Shown: positions 24,781-36,035, numbered from the stretch's first letter. The stretch: DNA of 64,000 bases from Prosapia bicincta (GCA_036971475.1 JBAIZL010000003.1:110881570-110945569); one strand, 5' to 3'. Made by a program: numbers and translations. Notes: generated from the sequence alone by a model not told the origin.

Positions 24781-27700
24781 TACTTACTTCTTACTTACTT
24801 CAGCCAACGCCCGTCCTTGGCCTCTCAGCCATCCGACGCCGTGCCTCCCAGTACAATGTAGCGAGTCCTTCCCTGGACTCCTCGTGAAAGATATCTTTCA
24901 GGCCGTCACAAGTGGTAAGATGCTCTGCCGTCCCTTCGTTGTTGGAGCAGAGTGGGCAGATTGGTGTGTCTACCACTTTCATGCGATGCAGGTGTCTCTG
25001 TAGGTAGTCATGTCCAGTGGTCATCCTAAACAAAGCCACGGCTACGCCTCTCGGAAGATCCAGTGGTATGCTTGATTGGATGATCTTTTCCCATTGCTTT
25101 CCTGTAGCAGCTTGTTTCCTGTCCCGTTTCACGGAGTCGCTGATAGTGCTGTTTATATTCCGACAGACACTGCGGTATGAGAGGGGGAGGATCGGCTGCG
25201 CCATGGAGCAGCCATGCTTGGCCAAACTATCTGCTTTTTCGTTTCCTCTGATGTCACAGTGCCCCGGCACCCATTGTATTGCGATCTGTGTTGTTTTCTG
25301 CAACATGCGGAGTGTTTTCTGGCAGTTGTTTATTTCCTTCCCTTCTTGTGGCTTTGGGGAGGCGATCGCCTGAATCGCGGATGTTGAGTCCGAGAGGAAA
25401 ACTACCTTCTTGGTGTTGGCCGACAGAAGAATCTCTCTGGCCGCTTCGCCGATGGCGGTCACTTCTCCTTCGAAGTTGGTTCCGTTTTTCCCCACTGCTA
25501 TTGATTTTTGCCCAATTGAAGAGAAATATCCGGCCCCGCATGCGTCATGCATTGCCGATCCATCTGTGTACACACGCAGCCATTCGTCTGCCGGATACCT
25601 CTCGTTGATCATAGCTTCTGTTAGTACTTTGAGTTCGCAGATTTGGATGTCGGCTTTTCTCAGGCTTACACCAGGTATTGATGTGCACGATGGTATTTCG
25701 GTCCTTTCCTTTATATATTTCGTTTTCTTGAAAGGTTGTCGCTCTGATTCTTCCAATCCATGTCTTCTTCTTATTTCTGCGGCTTTTGCCAGTGGTGTGA
25801 CTTGGGTTTTAAGCCTTTGGCTTGCGCATCTGTATTTCTTCCAGAAGTCATCGTTGGTTCTTAAGGCTCTTTCAAAGAATTTGATAGCAGCCTTGTCCCT
25901 GCGAGCGTTAAGGGGCTCAATATCTGTTTGAATCTCTAACGCTGCAATTGGGGTAGACTTCGCAGCACCACATATCAGTCTCAATGCATTGTTTTGGACT
26001 GTATTCAGGTCTTTCTTTGCATTATCAGAAGCTGTGTTGTAAGCTTCTGAGCCGTATTCAAGGATTGGGCGGATGTAAGACTTGTATGTAGTAATCAGAA
26101 CGTCCTGAGTAGCACCCCACTTCGTTCCAGTCAGTCGCTTCATCATATTCAGCCTTTTTGCAGCTTTTGTTACAGCACCTTCTATATGTCCCGACCACTG
26201 GAGTTTGCTGTCCAGAGCGATACCTAAGTACCTGGTTGATCGCGTTATTGGCAGGTCAGTAGTCCCTATTACTACGTGTGGATCGTAAGTTTTAGTTGAT
26301 AGCGTGAATAACTGTGCCGTGGTCTTGTTTTCGTTAATAATCATATCGTTTTCGGAGCACCATCTTTTTACTCCACCTAATGTCTCGTTTATTTTGGTTT
26401 CCAAGGAGTTGATGTTGCTGCTGGTCGCCCATATTATCACATCATCTGCGTAACAGAGTACTTCGACTCCTGGGTTATTTACCTTAATGTTGCAGATTAA
26501 ATCATTCATGTAAAGGTTGAAAAGAGTACAACTGCTGACCGCTCCCTGCGGGAGTCCCCTTCTCTGTTGACGGAACTGAGAACTTCTGTTTCCATAGCGG
26601 ACCTTTATAAATCGTTGGCTCAAAAATTGATTTATCCAGTTCAACATGTTTCCTGCCACTCCGTAGTTGGCAATTTTGTTATAGAGGAGTTTTCTGCTAA
26701 CTGTGTCGTAAGCTCCCCGGAAGTCAATAAAACACGCAAGGGTGGACATTTTTCGGTGAAAGCCATCTTTCACGCACTGGGAGAGCTTATTGACTTGGTC
26801 AGTAGTGGATTTGTGTTTTCTAAAACCAGCCTGTTCTTCATGAATTATATTAGCTCTCTCTATATAGGCCTCCAGCCTGTGGTTGACCATCCTTTCCATA
26901 ACTTTGCAGGTAACAGAAGTAAGACTGATCGGTCTATAACTGCTTAATTTCTCGGGATCCTTTCCCTTCTTAAACACGGGTACCACTACCGCCTTCTTCC
27001 ACGTGTCTGGGATACCGATGCGCCAGCTCTCATTCATAGCCATTAGTAAGGTTTTTTGTGCTTCTTTGCCCAGATGTACAATGAATTCGGGATAGACATC
27101 ATCAATTCCACAGCTTCTTCCACACCTGATTTCACTTATAGCTAGCCTTAATTCCAACAAGTTAAAATCCGCCTGGAAAAGGTTTATGTCTTTCCCACTC
27201 AGTGCGGTTGCTGGAGTAGCTATTTTTCGGTGGTTCTTAAAGTGCTGGCAGTCTGGTCGTGAGGAGAACAATTTACAGAAAAGGTTGGCAATGTCCTCCC
27301 TGTTGACAATGATTTCTTGTCCATGTTTGTTCGGGTGGGCTTTGAAGCTCTTACTTTCGTTATTCAGCCTGGAGATGAATTTGTGTGCTTTAGTTCCGTC
27401 CTTCCTGAAGTCAATTCCCGCGATGAAATTTCTGAATTTACTTCTTTTGCTATTTACTATCGTCCGTTGAAGTTTTGCCTGTGCCTTCCTAAGTTTGATG
27501 CAATCACCCAGTTTGTTGCTGTGTTCTGCCGTGTGCCTGGCAGCGTCTCTTTCTTTCTTGAGTTTTGTAAGTTCCTCACTCCAGAATGGTGAGTACTTTT
27601 TTACTTGGCCTCTGGGGATATGGAGTTCGGCGATCTCTAGTATAGATTTCGTGATTTTCTTCATTGTGCTGTTTGGGTTTCCTGTCGGAAATATATTCTT

Positions 27701-28610
27701 CAGTCTTTTGTCAGTGTCTTCAGCGAAGGCAGTCCAATTTGCCTTTTTGAAGTTCCACCTCGTAAGTCTTTTCCTGAGCTGGACGTTTTCCTTTGGTCTT
27801 GTTTTTAGTAGAACAATTTTGTGTCCACACCCGGAGGGGTCCTCCAGCAGTTGGTGTTGGCAGCGGTCGGCGATACTTGCATGCGGCAAGATCAGGTCCG
27901 GTTTGCCGAGGCGGCCAGTAAAGGAAAGAAAGGTATGATCGGTCGTCAGGAGAGTGAGCGGCACGCTGTCGATGAAATCTTCCATGGCTCTTCCCACCGT
28001 TGTTGTTCGCGAGCACCCCCATCTGACAGAAGGTGCGTTGAAATCGCCAATAATAATTGTATTGTTGTCGATCGTCTGATTAAGTCTATGGTCATTAAAA
28101 ACGTTGTTCGGTGGGTTGTAGGCTCCTACAACTCGGAAATGATTGTTGTCAATCCAGCAATCAACTTGTATTGCTTCCATTTTGTCGTCTTCGTCCATTT
28201 CATGTATGATTTTGAACTTAGATGGTAGGTCTTTCATAATCCCAACAATCATTCCCGATGCCACTTGTCTGCTTCTTTGCAATGTATGAATCGTGTAGTT
28301 GTCAACCTGGTAAAATTGAGTTGTGTCGGTGGCGGCTCCTGCTTCAGCCACTATAAAAAGGTCAATCTGATATTCATGCAAAATAGTCTTCAGCTCGCTG
28401 AATTTTGTGAGACTCAGTCCGCCTGCGTTCCAAAATATAATATTAAAACTACGCGATTTATGCCTGATAGAGGCGTCGTTATGCTGGCCCCGAAAAGGGC
28501 CGATTCGTCTTCTTCTTCTTTTAGGTTGTGGCACGGTTATAGACGAAGAGCTGTAGTTCATTTAGCATTACCCAGGGTACACCGCGTGGAGGCGAACTAC
28601 TTTGTACCCC
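24781..28610 (-). mobile_element. Full-length non-LTR retrotransposon with perfect 12-bp TSD
   Basis: 3830 bp on the minus strand. The 5' end (GGGGTACAAAG...) leads after 49 nt to the ATG of one long ORF. The stop is followed only by an AAGTAAGTAAG-type tail that reaches the target duplication. There is no room for an ORF1 upstream, so this is a single-ORF element. A relative at 32597-33222 has the same 5'-end sequence and the same kind of tail, which confirms both termini. The uninterrupted ORF and perfect TSD imply a recent insertion. Confidence 0.95.
24800..28561 (-). CDS. Retrotransposon polyprotein: endonuclease, reverse transcriptase, RNase H, Zn knuckle
   Basis: Uninterrupted 1253-codon ORF that would copy and insert the element by target-primed reverse transcription. 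A basic run (KRRRRR) near residue 15 could be a nuclear localisation signal. The APE-type endonuclease covers about 38-250: FWNAGGL near 43, IIIGDFNAP near 172, KPDLIL, and GCGHKIV near 246. The last motif keeps the His but has Gly where the family usually has the Asp of SDH. RT follows: SYRPISLTSV, FIDFRGAYD near 612, GLPQGAVSS, and YADD near 704. RNase H lies at about 997-1120: YTDGSA, the Glu in EGEVTAI, SDSTSAI, WVPGHCDIRGNEKAD. A C-terminal CPLCSNNEGTAEHLTTC knuckle is near 1203. The family is R1/Jockey/I group. The exact clade needs a tree. Expression cannot be judged from sequence. Confidence 0.95.
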   Translation of the reverse strand: MNYSSSSITVPQPKRRRRRIGPFRGQHNDASIRHKSRSFNIIFWNAGGLSLTKFSELKTILHEYQIDLFIVAEAGAATDTTQFYQVDNYTIHTLQRSRQVASGMIVGIMKDLPSKFKIIHEMDEDDKMEAIQVDCWIDNNHFRVVGAYNPPNNVFNDHRLNQTIDNNTIIIGDFNAPSVRWGCSRTTTVGRAMEDFIDSVPLTLLTTDHTFLSFTGRLGKPDLILPHASIADRCQHQLLEDPSGCGHKIVLLKTRPKENVQLRKRLTRWNFKKANWTAFAEDTDKRLKNIFPTGNPNSTMKKITKSILEIAELHIPRGQVKKYSPFWSEELTKLKKERDAARHTAEHSNKLGDCIKLRKAQAKLQRTIVNSKRSKFRNFIAGIDFRKDGTKAHKFISRLNNESKSFKAHPNKHGQEIIVNREDIANLFCKLFSSRPDCQHFKNHRKIATPATALSGKDINLFQADFNLLELRLAISEIRCGRSCGIDDVYPEFIVHLGKEAQKTLLMAMNESWRIGIPDTWKKAVVVPVFKKGKDPEKLSSYRPISLTSVTCKVMERMVNHRLEAYIERANIIHEEQAGFRKHKSTTDQVNKLSQCVKDGFHRKMSTLACFIDFRGAYDTVSRKLLYNKIANYGVAGNMLNWINQFLSQRFIKVRYGNRSSQFRQQRRGLPQGAVSSCTLFNLYMNDLICNIKVNNPGVEVLCYADDVIIWATSSNINSLETKINETLGGVKRWCSENDMIINENKTTAQLFTLSTKTYDPHVVIGTTDLPITRSTRYLGIALDSKLQWSGHIEGAVTKAAKRLNMMKRLTGTKWGATQDVLITTYKSYIRPILEYGSEAYNTASDNAKKDLNTVQNNALRLICGAAKSTPIAALEIQTDIEPLNARRDKAAIKFFERALRTNDDFWKKYRCASQRLKTQVTPLAKAAEIRRRHGLEESERQPFKKTKYIKERTEIPSCTSIPGVSLRKADIQICELKVLTEAMINERYPADEWLRVYTDGSAMHDACGAGYFSSIGQKSIAVGKNGTNFEGEVTAIGEAAREILLSANTKKVVFLSDSTSAIQAIASPKPQEGKEINNCQKTLRMLQKTTQIAIQWVPGHCDIRGNEKADSLAKHGCSMAQPILPLSYRSVCRNINSTISDSVKRDRKQAATGKQWEKIIQSSIPLDLPRGVAVALFRMTTGHDYLQRHLHRMKVVDTPICPLCSNNEGTAEHLTTCDGLKDIFHEESREGLATLYWEARRRMAERPRTGVG

Positions 28611-28622
28611 CTGTCAATTCAT
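28611..28622. repeat. Target site duplication, 5' side of the intact retrotransposon
   Basis: CTGTCAATTCAT, identical to 24769-24780. Confidence 0.95.
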
Positions 28623-28779
28623 GAGATGTTAAACTTGAAATATAAATAAATTACTCATTGCTTTAATTTAAAAATGGACTAATATTTAAATATGTATAAA
28701 TATTTATCCACAAACAGGTTTTTTAAATGGAATATGATTTAGTATTTTTTTTGTAAAGTAAATTCCTGCGTCAATCAAC

Positions 28780-29045
28780 GCAGAAAATTTTTATTTTATT
28801 TTCATTTTATTTTATAATTACAATAAATACAAAACATGTATAAACATGTGTCAGAATAACAATATTAATTGGCTAAATAGAAAAATAAATTCCTTGCACT
28901 TTTCCATTTTCCTTTCACTTATATTGTGTTGTAGTTTCTTTTCGCTTTCCTGTTTCATGATCGTTTGTAAAGCAAGGTTCCATACCGTTATTCCTCTTTG
29001 TTTGTTTAATTCGTTTCATTCTTTTTTATTAATACAGCATTATTA
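28780..29045 (+). repeat. Dispersed AT-rich repeat, copy 1
   Basis: Shares ATAATTACAATAAAT, TGTCAGAATAACAATATTAA, AAATAGAAAAATAAATTCC and TTTTCCATTTTCCTTTC with 36160-36510 (inverted) and 61560-61780. The 66-codon ORF inside it is not conserved between copies. Confidence 0.65.
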
Positions 29046-29351
29046 AAATATTGTACAAAAATTACTACAAATTCTTTACAAAAAAAGAACCTTTCCTACA
29101 CAATAGTTACATAGCTGAACTTCATTCAGCCTTATTTTACTAAGTTTAGTATTATAAAATTAGTTTAATCAGTGAATTCAAGATGATTACATCAAGAAAC
29201 TTCAATCGAAAATGTTCAAGTCATAAACAATTTACAGTTACTATAATAGAAATTGAAGCCCTGCCAGATAGCATAATATATATGTATAGTTGTAATTTAT
29301 AGATTTATTACATTTTGAGAAATAAAAAAACTACCTACTGATATTTTTCAG
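29046..29351. other. Non-coding, presumed intron
   Basis: AT-rich DNA leading to a good 3' splice site (TGATATTTTTCAG) at 29351. Confidence 0.4.
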
Positions 29352-29426
29352 CAGACGCGTTTGGCCCTAGATCAATGCTGTCACAGACTAGATCAGATAA
29401 GTCTCAAGATGTACATCCCAAAAACT
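29352..29426 (+). CDS. Internal exon (75 nt) of an unrecognised host gene
   Basis: Bounded by TGATATTTTTCAG and GTAAGT. Two phases are open. The one that needs one base from a preceding exon encodes a Ser/Arg/Gln-rich stretch (DAFGPRSMLSQTRSDKSQ, then DVHPKN) and leaves one base over, which matches the phase required at 55485. As a 75-nt symmetric exon it can be skipped without changing frame, so it may belong to a longer isoform than those starting at 43660 or 50085. It lies 26 kb upstream of the next exon, across transposon-filled DNA. That it belongs to the same gene is inferred from strand and phase only. Confidence 0.6.
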
Positions 29427-30169
29427 GTAAGTATTAATATATATTTTTATTAAATTAAATTTTTTTTAACAAGGCTAAGTTTTCTTTGGTTCTTGTAAAT
29501 TTGGAGAATTAATAATAAGATATTTATGCACTGTAACCTAATGTGTCCTAATTTCTTCATATCATCACGTTTGGTCGCCTCGTCAGTTTACCTGTCAATC
29601 AGCTAATTCTGTATGGCCACAGATTATTTTCTTATATTATATTATGATACATTATATTCTGTATTGTTACTTGTTTATACTATTTGTTGTTGTTTGTTGC
29701 AATATATTTCTTTGTTTCAACAATCATTTAGTTTTTTTAAATTTACTTAGATTTCCTTTTGAGGCAGTATTTATTTTTTGACGAAGATGTGTTTTGCCAG
29801 ACAAAAATCGTTCTAAATAATAAAAAGCTTAATGACTTAATAGCGCAATAATTTAGTCACTTTAAAACAAGAGGTTGAGTGAAGACGTAATATAAACAAT
29901 AAACCGTGCCACAACCTGAGCACACAAACTGTCAGACGCATAGCTTAGTAATTAATTAACAAAGCAATTATAAATACACATAGTAGCATTGTCTCTTGTT
30001 TAATTGCCTAAGTATTGGAAATCTTACAAACAACTCTGATCTGTTGAAGTAGCTATTTCACGAGTAGGTTTTTTACAGAGCTTTTCCTTCGCGTATAGTT
30101 AATTTTTTTACATGATTGAATCCTGTCTTGTTTGTTTGTTAGGTGTCAGATTTAGTGTATTGCTAAAAT
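29427..30169. other. Intron, no other feature seen
   Basis: AT-rich intronic DNA following the 29426 donor. No repeat family or gene could be named. Confidence 0.35.
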
Positions 30170-30991
30170 ATAAAACATATTATATTCTATATTTGTCTAT
30201 CATTCTTCACAGTGTACACATCACTTTCCTTCGCCCCATCAAGCCTAACGCCTATCTCACAAAAATAATCTTTTTATCTGCATTATTATTACTTAAAACG
30301 TAACTGTGAACTTTCCATTCTACACACACTAGAGGTTGATAGAATCGAATTTATGACCAACAACAATTTTTAAAATTTAAATGCTATTTGACAGTGTTCT
30401 AATTCTTAAAATTAGACATAGGTTGAACAAAATGTGTTTTAAATTTAATATAAATTGAAGTGAAGAATATTCTGTACACATTAATATAATTAATCTATAT
30501 GTTTGGGTGGTAATTATTTAGAAAATCTTAAAGGTTAAAAGATTGTAAGAAAAACAAAGTCTATGAGCAAATTAAATTTTTTTATAAACTACAAATTTAC
30601 AAGTATTGCTAAAATCTACAAGACTTGATTGATATTTCTTTAAAAGACATGATCTTCTCATACAGGAGTTTTTCTATGAATATAAGTCACATATTTAATA
30701 ATAGTTCTTTAGTTACTAATATCTCATTCTATCTTTAGCAACTATAATTATCTTGAAATTATAGTTTTTAATTTCCCAATGGGAGTTTGAAAATTATATC
30801 AAACTCCTTGTGAAAGTAGTCAATTTAAAATAATTTATATATTATATTTGTCTATAATTCTTCACAATGCACAAATCACCTTCATTCAACCCCATGTTGA
30901 GGATATTTGATCATTTTATGGTTGGTCGAGGTTAACAGTCATTCACATTACAATATTTCTTCCACCTGCATTAGTAATATATATATAAAAA

Positions 30992-31062
<71 letters not shown>

Positions 31063-31835
31063 GGGGGTGCTTTATCCATTCTACACACACTAGAATTATG
31101 TAGAAAGTTACACATATTTAATAATAGTTCTTTAGTTACTATTATCTCATTCTACCTTTAGGAACTATAATTATCTTGAAGTTATAGTTTTTAATTTCCA
31201 TGAGAAAGTTTGAAATAGTTTGAATTTTTTTGTGAAAGTAGTCAATTTAAAATAATTTTAAAATAATATTTTATATTTGTCTATAATTTTTTACAATGCA
31301 CAAATCACTTTCATTCAACATCATGTTGAGGCATTTGCCCATTTTATGGTTGGTCGAGGTTAACAGTCATTCACATTAAAATATCTCTTCCACACTTAGT
31401 AGTATTGAAATATATATATCTGGGCTTTTTCCATTCTACACAAACTAGGGGCTGATAAATATTAACTCAGATCTTTTTAATTCTTTAAATTAGACATGCG
31501 TCGAAAAAATAAGAATAAAATACGTTCCTAATTTATTATAATCACAAGGAAGGATAATTCTGTAAACAATAATACATACAAGTACATGTCTAGGGTGGTA
31601 TTTGTTTAGGAAATCAGGTTAAACTCTTGCATAAAAAACACCAGGTCTTGAAGTAATTTTAAAATTTTCATTTTCAGAAACTATAAAAAATTGCTAAACC
31701 TACAATACTTGCTTAAAGGTTTGTTAAAATCATTCCTCGCTTACAAGAATTAATTATGGATATAAGTCATAACTAGTGCATTTAGACACTCTTTGTAAGT
31801 TTTAGTTCTCAAAAATGGTCTATTATCATCACCCG
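30170..31835 (+). repeat. Degenerate tandem array of a roughly 0.7-kb repeat
   Basis: The unit runs through ATTTGTCTATAATTCTTCAC, CCATTCTACACACACTAG, AAAATTAGACAT, GATATAAGTCA and CACATATTTAATAATAGTTC. One partial copy starts at about 30170, an internally deleted one at about 30690 and a fuller one at about 31108. Another copy lies at 40700-41290. No conserved ORF. Confidence 0.75.
30979..31062. repeat. (TA)n(TG)n microsatellite inside the array
   Basis: An A-rich run, about 45 bases of TA, then TG and a G6 run. Confidence 0.95.
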
Positions 31836-32584
31836 ACTTAAATATTATCATCACCCGGTTTTAAATATCACCCGACGGAAAGTCCCAGACAAAGAGAAAA
31901 CACTCCACAGTTAAGACAAATATTAGGGCTGCCTTTTCAAGTGGCCCTGCTGGAACAAAACAGTTGACTCGAACGGGCATTTATCTCTGCTGATGTGAAA
32001 AAGAAAATAATTCTGAAATACATTTAGACAGCGAATATGGTGTGATGTTGGTTTTGGCGCCAAATATAGTCTCATGTTTTCCTATAAGAGCTTTCATAAC
32101 GTTATTTTCATAATGACGTTATTAAAAAAACATTAATGAAATATAGGCGTATTTGTTTACAGCTAAAGGGCCCTAGAAACACCCAATTTTACTACTTTCT
32201 GAATTATTTAGAAATTGTAGTTATTTTGATCATTTGTTTAGTGTGAATCTCCTTATGATGAAACGTAAAAACATTGCATGGGAGTAAATCTGTAAGACGT
32301 GACGTCATCTCTTAGGAATTTCTACCAGAATGCGTAGCGACCCGGAAATCAGGAAATTATGCCGAAGATTCTCGAATGGCTGGAAGGTTAACGCTAGCGG
32401 CTGTTTGTTTGGAGGTTATGTATAAATACATTTCAAAAGAAATGTAGAAGAAAATTTCCGAATGAAAATATGGTTAACGTCTACTGCTGTTTTTGCATCT
32501 TAGAGGTTATTTAAAGGTTATGTTTAATCGTTTTCAATGAAATATCCTGTTTATTTAAAATCCTGTTTATTCTTGTTTATCCTG
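31836..32584. other. Non-coding stretch
   Basis: Short internal repeats only: TATCATCACCCG twice (31826-31860) and GGTTAACG...GCTGTTT...GAGGTTAT twice (32385-32540). No gene supported. Confidence 0.35.
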
Positions 32585-32596
32585 TTTATTGATTGT
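32585..32596. repeat. Probable target duplication, left side of twin-primed copy
   Basis: TTTATTGATTGT here and TTCATTGATTGT at 33223-33234 differ at one base. Confidence 0.6.
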
Positions 32597-33222
32597 TTGG
32601 TCATCTCTAGAAGGTTCATTTTGGCAGAGACTTGCCGTAGTTGATTCAGCGTAATCCAGGATGCACCACGAGGAGGCCTGGTACAATTATACCCTAAAAT
32701 AACTTACGCCTGACGAGAAGCAATCTCACATATTTTGTAAAGTGAATGATCAATTAACCTTCAGTGGATCCCAAGTCACGTTGGCATCATAGGTAACGAA
32801 AGAACAGACGACCTAGCAAAAAATGGAGCACAGATGCAACAACCCTACGCAGAAGCCAGATTTCCCTCTGCCAAACACCTTAACGGTACAACTCTGAAAG
32901 ACTCCATGAAACAAGGGCACGAGGGAGCCAGCAGAGGGAAACAGTGGGCATCACGTAGCAGTCGCGGTCCTCTGGTGCCCACAAACGATAGGGCAACTGC
33001 CGTGGCTGACTGGATACGACTATCTCCAGGTCAAATCCTCTACAGCTTTGACCTAACAGAATCCGATACGTGCCAGCTCTGTCCCGATAGTGTCGTGAAT
33101 GGGGACCACATTTCAACCTGTCCTAAGCATGTCGACCAGCTGTCCAGAATCGGTCATTACTCGGAGGCTCGACGTCGAATTGTTCAACAGCCAAGTGCGG
33201 GCATTGGCTAAAGTAAAGTAAG
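32597..33222 (+). mobile_element. Twin-primed (5'-inverted) copy of the single-ORF retrotransposon family
   Basis: The segment up to 32694 carries the element's 5' end in antisense: GCGTAATCCAGGATGCACCA here against GCATTACCCAGGGTACACCG at 28565. From about 32696 onward the DNA is the element's 3' end in sense: RNase H tail, Zn knuckle, stop, and an AAGTAAAGTAAG tail like that of the intact element. Antisense 5' end joined to sense 3' end, bracketed by a 12-bp duplication, is the signature of twin priming during reverse transcription. Confidence 0.75.
32700..33211 (+). pseudogene. RNase H tail and Zn knuckle of the twin-primed copy
   Basis: The reading starts LTPDEKQSHIFCKVNDQLT, loses one base near 32760, then continues LQWIPSHVGIIGNERTDDLA. 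This is the last RNase H motif, with the catalytic His and final Asp. A knuckle CQLCPDSVVNGDHISTC follows and the ORF ends SAGIG, close to the TGVG end of the intact element. The acidic residues of the first half of RNase H are missing because of the inversion breakpoint. The product would be inactive. Confidence 0.8.
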
Positions 33223-33239
33223 TTCATTGATTGTGATGA

Positions 33240-34121
33240 CGTATGTGCGGACGAGGGCACGTGTGATACGAAGTACTTCATATCATATGTGAGGACGTAG
33301 TTAGCACTGTGTTTATTACTCATAGATTGTTACTTTTTGAAGATTAAATTACTAGCAAGTTAAATTATTGCTGAGAGAAAATTTATGTTATTTCCTATTG
33401 TTTGCGGTAAATATATTTATCTAATATACCGAATTGTTAACGATTTAAGCTATATTCATTTATTGTTCTCTGTCCTCTATAGACGATTTAGTTAAGGGAA
33501 ATTATACTATTACCCAGTTTTATAAGGTTTTGATACGGCCTCATGGATGTCTTAATACAATTAATTAACAACACATGCTTGTAATTTTTTTGTCGTGAGT
33601 CCATAAATCTATAATTAGATTATTTACATTGTATTTCCTATTTAAGTATTTCATTTATTGCACTATAGATTAAAGTTCATCTTAAGGATGAATCTGTGAC
33701 TATTTATATATTTATTAACGATTACCTGCCATTGTTGCTCTGAAAAAACGTTTAGTTATTGAATAAAAGTTGTATCAGCGACGTGAAAAATCCCATACAA
33801 TATACTGGCTGTCCAAAGTTCGGAAAGCTATTAATAGTTATTTGTGGTATCCAAGAGGGAACTGTGCTCTTATACAAAGTGTAGTTTGTTTCTAGACAGA
33901 GGTTAAGTCCTTGTATACTTTACAACCGTCTTGGTTTTCTATAGCAATGAAGAGAAAGAAAATTAAATGGATTGAAATTTGTAAAAAAATTTAAGTCAAT
34001 ACTCTAATGAGAAATTTTGTAATACGAGGTAGCATTAATGTAATTATTGTTTTTTCTGGTGACGTCATACTCCCAACAGCGATTTTATTGAGCTACAGTG
34101 AAACATACAAGGCTTAGTAAA

Positions 34122-34126
<5 letters not shown>
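33240..34126. other. Non-coding stretch
   Basis: No gene or named repeat. Confidence 0.3.

Positions 34127-34200
<74 letters not shown>
34127..34200. repeat. (TA)n microsatellite
   Basis: About 70 bases of TA with one AAA interruption. Confidence 0.95.
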
Positions 34201-34203
<3 letters not shown>

Positions 34204-34499
34204 AAATATATATAAAAATGTCCAAAATTTAAGGTTTTGAATTATTAATGTAGATATATAAGAAACTAAGTAACATATCTTGATCAAATTTTCAATAGTT
34301 AATTAAATACTTTTTATTAATGCAATCAAGTTCAAATACATTTTAACTAAACTTGTAGTGAATGACACGATGTTAATACAGTTTTTAAAAATAATAATTT
34401 ATTATTAAATTAAATAATAAAATAATTTTAGTTTTATTTTGGAGAAAACATTTCACAAAAGTGGCAAGATAAGCAAGATTTCTTCCCATTTGGCTAATA

Positions 34500-36035
34500 A
34501 TAATTTATTATTATTATATTAATTACTATTGAAAAGAAATATATCGCTAAAAATATCTAGGCCTAAATTATTTAGTGTGTGAGAATTAGGCCTATATTAT
34601 AAAGTAATACAAAACAGTGTTATCTACCTGGCATAAAAGTAAGAATCTAATACAATTATGTATTTTTCATCATTTAATAACGATTGCGAAATAGTTTCCA
34701 AGATTTCTAAAGGATTACATCAAAATGCATTTGTTAGTTTAATAAATGTAACAATACTAGGCTAGAACAATGCAGGTTAGTTCCCGTGTGTGCCGCTAGA
34801 TGGAACTAGGATCTAGCTTTCAACAATTACTTTGAAACAGCTGATTTGCGTTTCAATTCATTTTTTCTAAATCAATGTACGGGTTAAATTTGAAAATTAA
34901 TGTTTTGTGCGTGGAAGTGTTAATTTTAAAGTTTTTGATAAGAAACAGTAAAATCTTTGTAAAACGTAACAATAAATTTAAAGCAGTGACATAACTATTT
35001 TTTTAATATAGGCTACAGGTTTTTCGTTCATATACAGGCCTACTAACCAAAAGGATATTTTAAGGTAAAGACTTACCGTCTAAAATAACTAGTAAAATGT
35101 AGATTATGTCTTTTTATACTTAAACTACTATACTGTATATAACCTTACGATAGTGTTTAGTAAGTTTAACAATTCTACTCTATCTTTAGTGACTGTAAAG
35201 TCTTATAGCCTCGAAAAGAATTGAAGCAATGTAATTAAAAAACTGAAGAAGTGTCCTATGGAATATTTTTGCCTATTTGTGGCAAAATTAGTTCAAAGAA
35301 TTGGTTTACGAAAGAGTTTTTCATATTTGTTGAAATCGTTAGCCCTAATAGTTATGAAGTAATAAATATAAATTTAATACATTTGACTATTTGCGGAAGA
35401 ATTTAATCAAGAACTGCGAACTGAAAATATGTTTTAAAGATAAATTTAAATCTATACTATATATAAATCATTGAATACCATTTATTGTTATTTAAGAAAA
35501 ATAAATGTTTTGTGGCATCCATGGTAGCAAGCTTCTTATGTTGTCTAGCCTCCAACAGGGATAGCGATTTGTTATTGTAAAATATACAATTTGTCTATTA
35601 AACAGTATTGCCTATTTGTGTGAGTAATAGACCAATAACAATTTTCAACAGTCATTCAGTTCAAACAGTCCCAGTTTATACTATTACTTTATATACTATT
35701 TATTACACCCGTCTTATTCCTTTAAAATACAATGTGGCCAACTTATAATTTAAAATTGAAATTAAAATTTCCCCTATGAATCTATAACATATAAATTTAA
35801 ATAAAGATGAATATTATTGCTATACGGATGGTATTAATTGCCAGTTGTAGAACAACAATGAAAGGTTTTTTTTAAAGTGCTTTGGAAAATTTGATTTTTT
35901 GTTTTATGTGTAAGCCATTTTGAACTTGAAGTAAATTATTCTTAATGTATTTAAAAATCTTAATTCATTCTTATATAGATTTTATATTACAGTCCAAAAA
36001 TAAATGGTAAAAAGGAGCAATATCTATAATATAAC
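34500..36035 (+). repeat. Tandem segmental duplication, first copy
   Basis: Collinear with 36900-38205 at an offset of about 2.4 kb. Shared anchors include ATCTACCTGGCATAAAAGTA, GTTAGTTCCCGTGTGTGCCG, CGCTAGATGGAACTAG, CATTTTGAACTTGAAGTA and TAAAAAGGAGCAATATC. Both copies have scattered substitutions, so the duplication is not very recent. No open frame is shared. Confidence 0.8.

Noticed and set aside
25017..28624. Plus-strand and shifted minus-strand ORFs inside the intact retrotransposon
   Set aside because: Shadows of the 1253-codon polyprotein.
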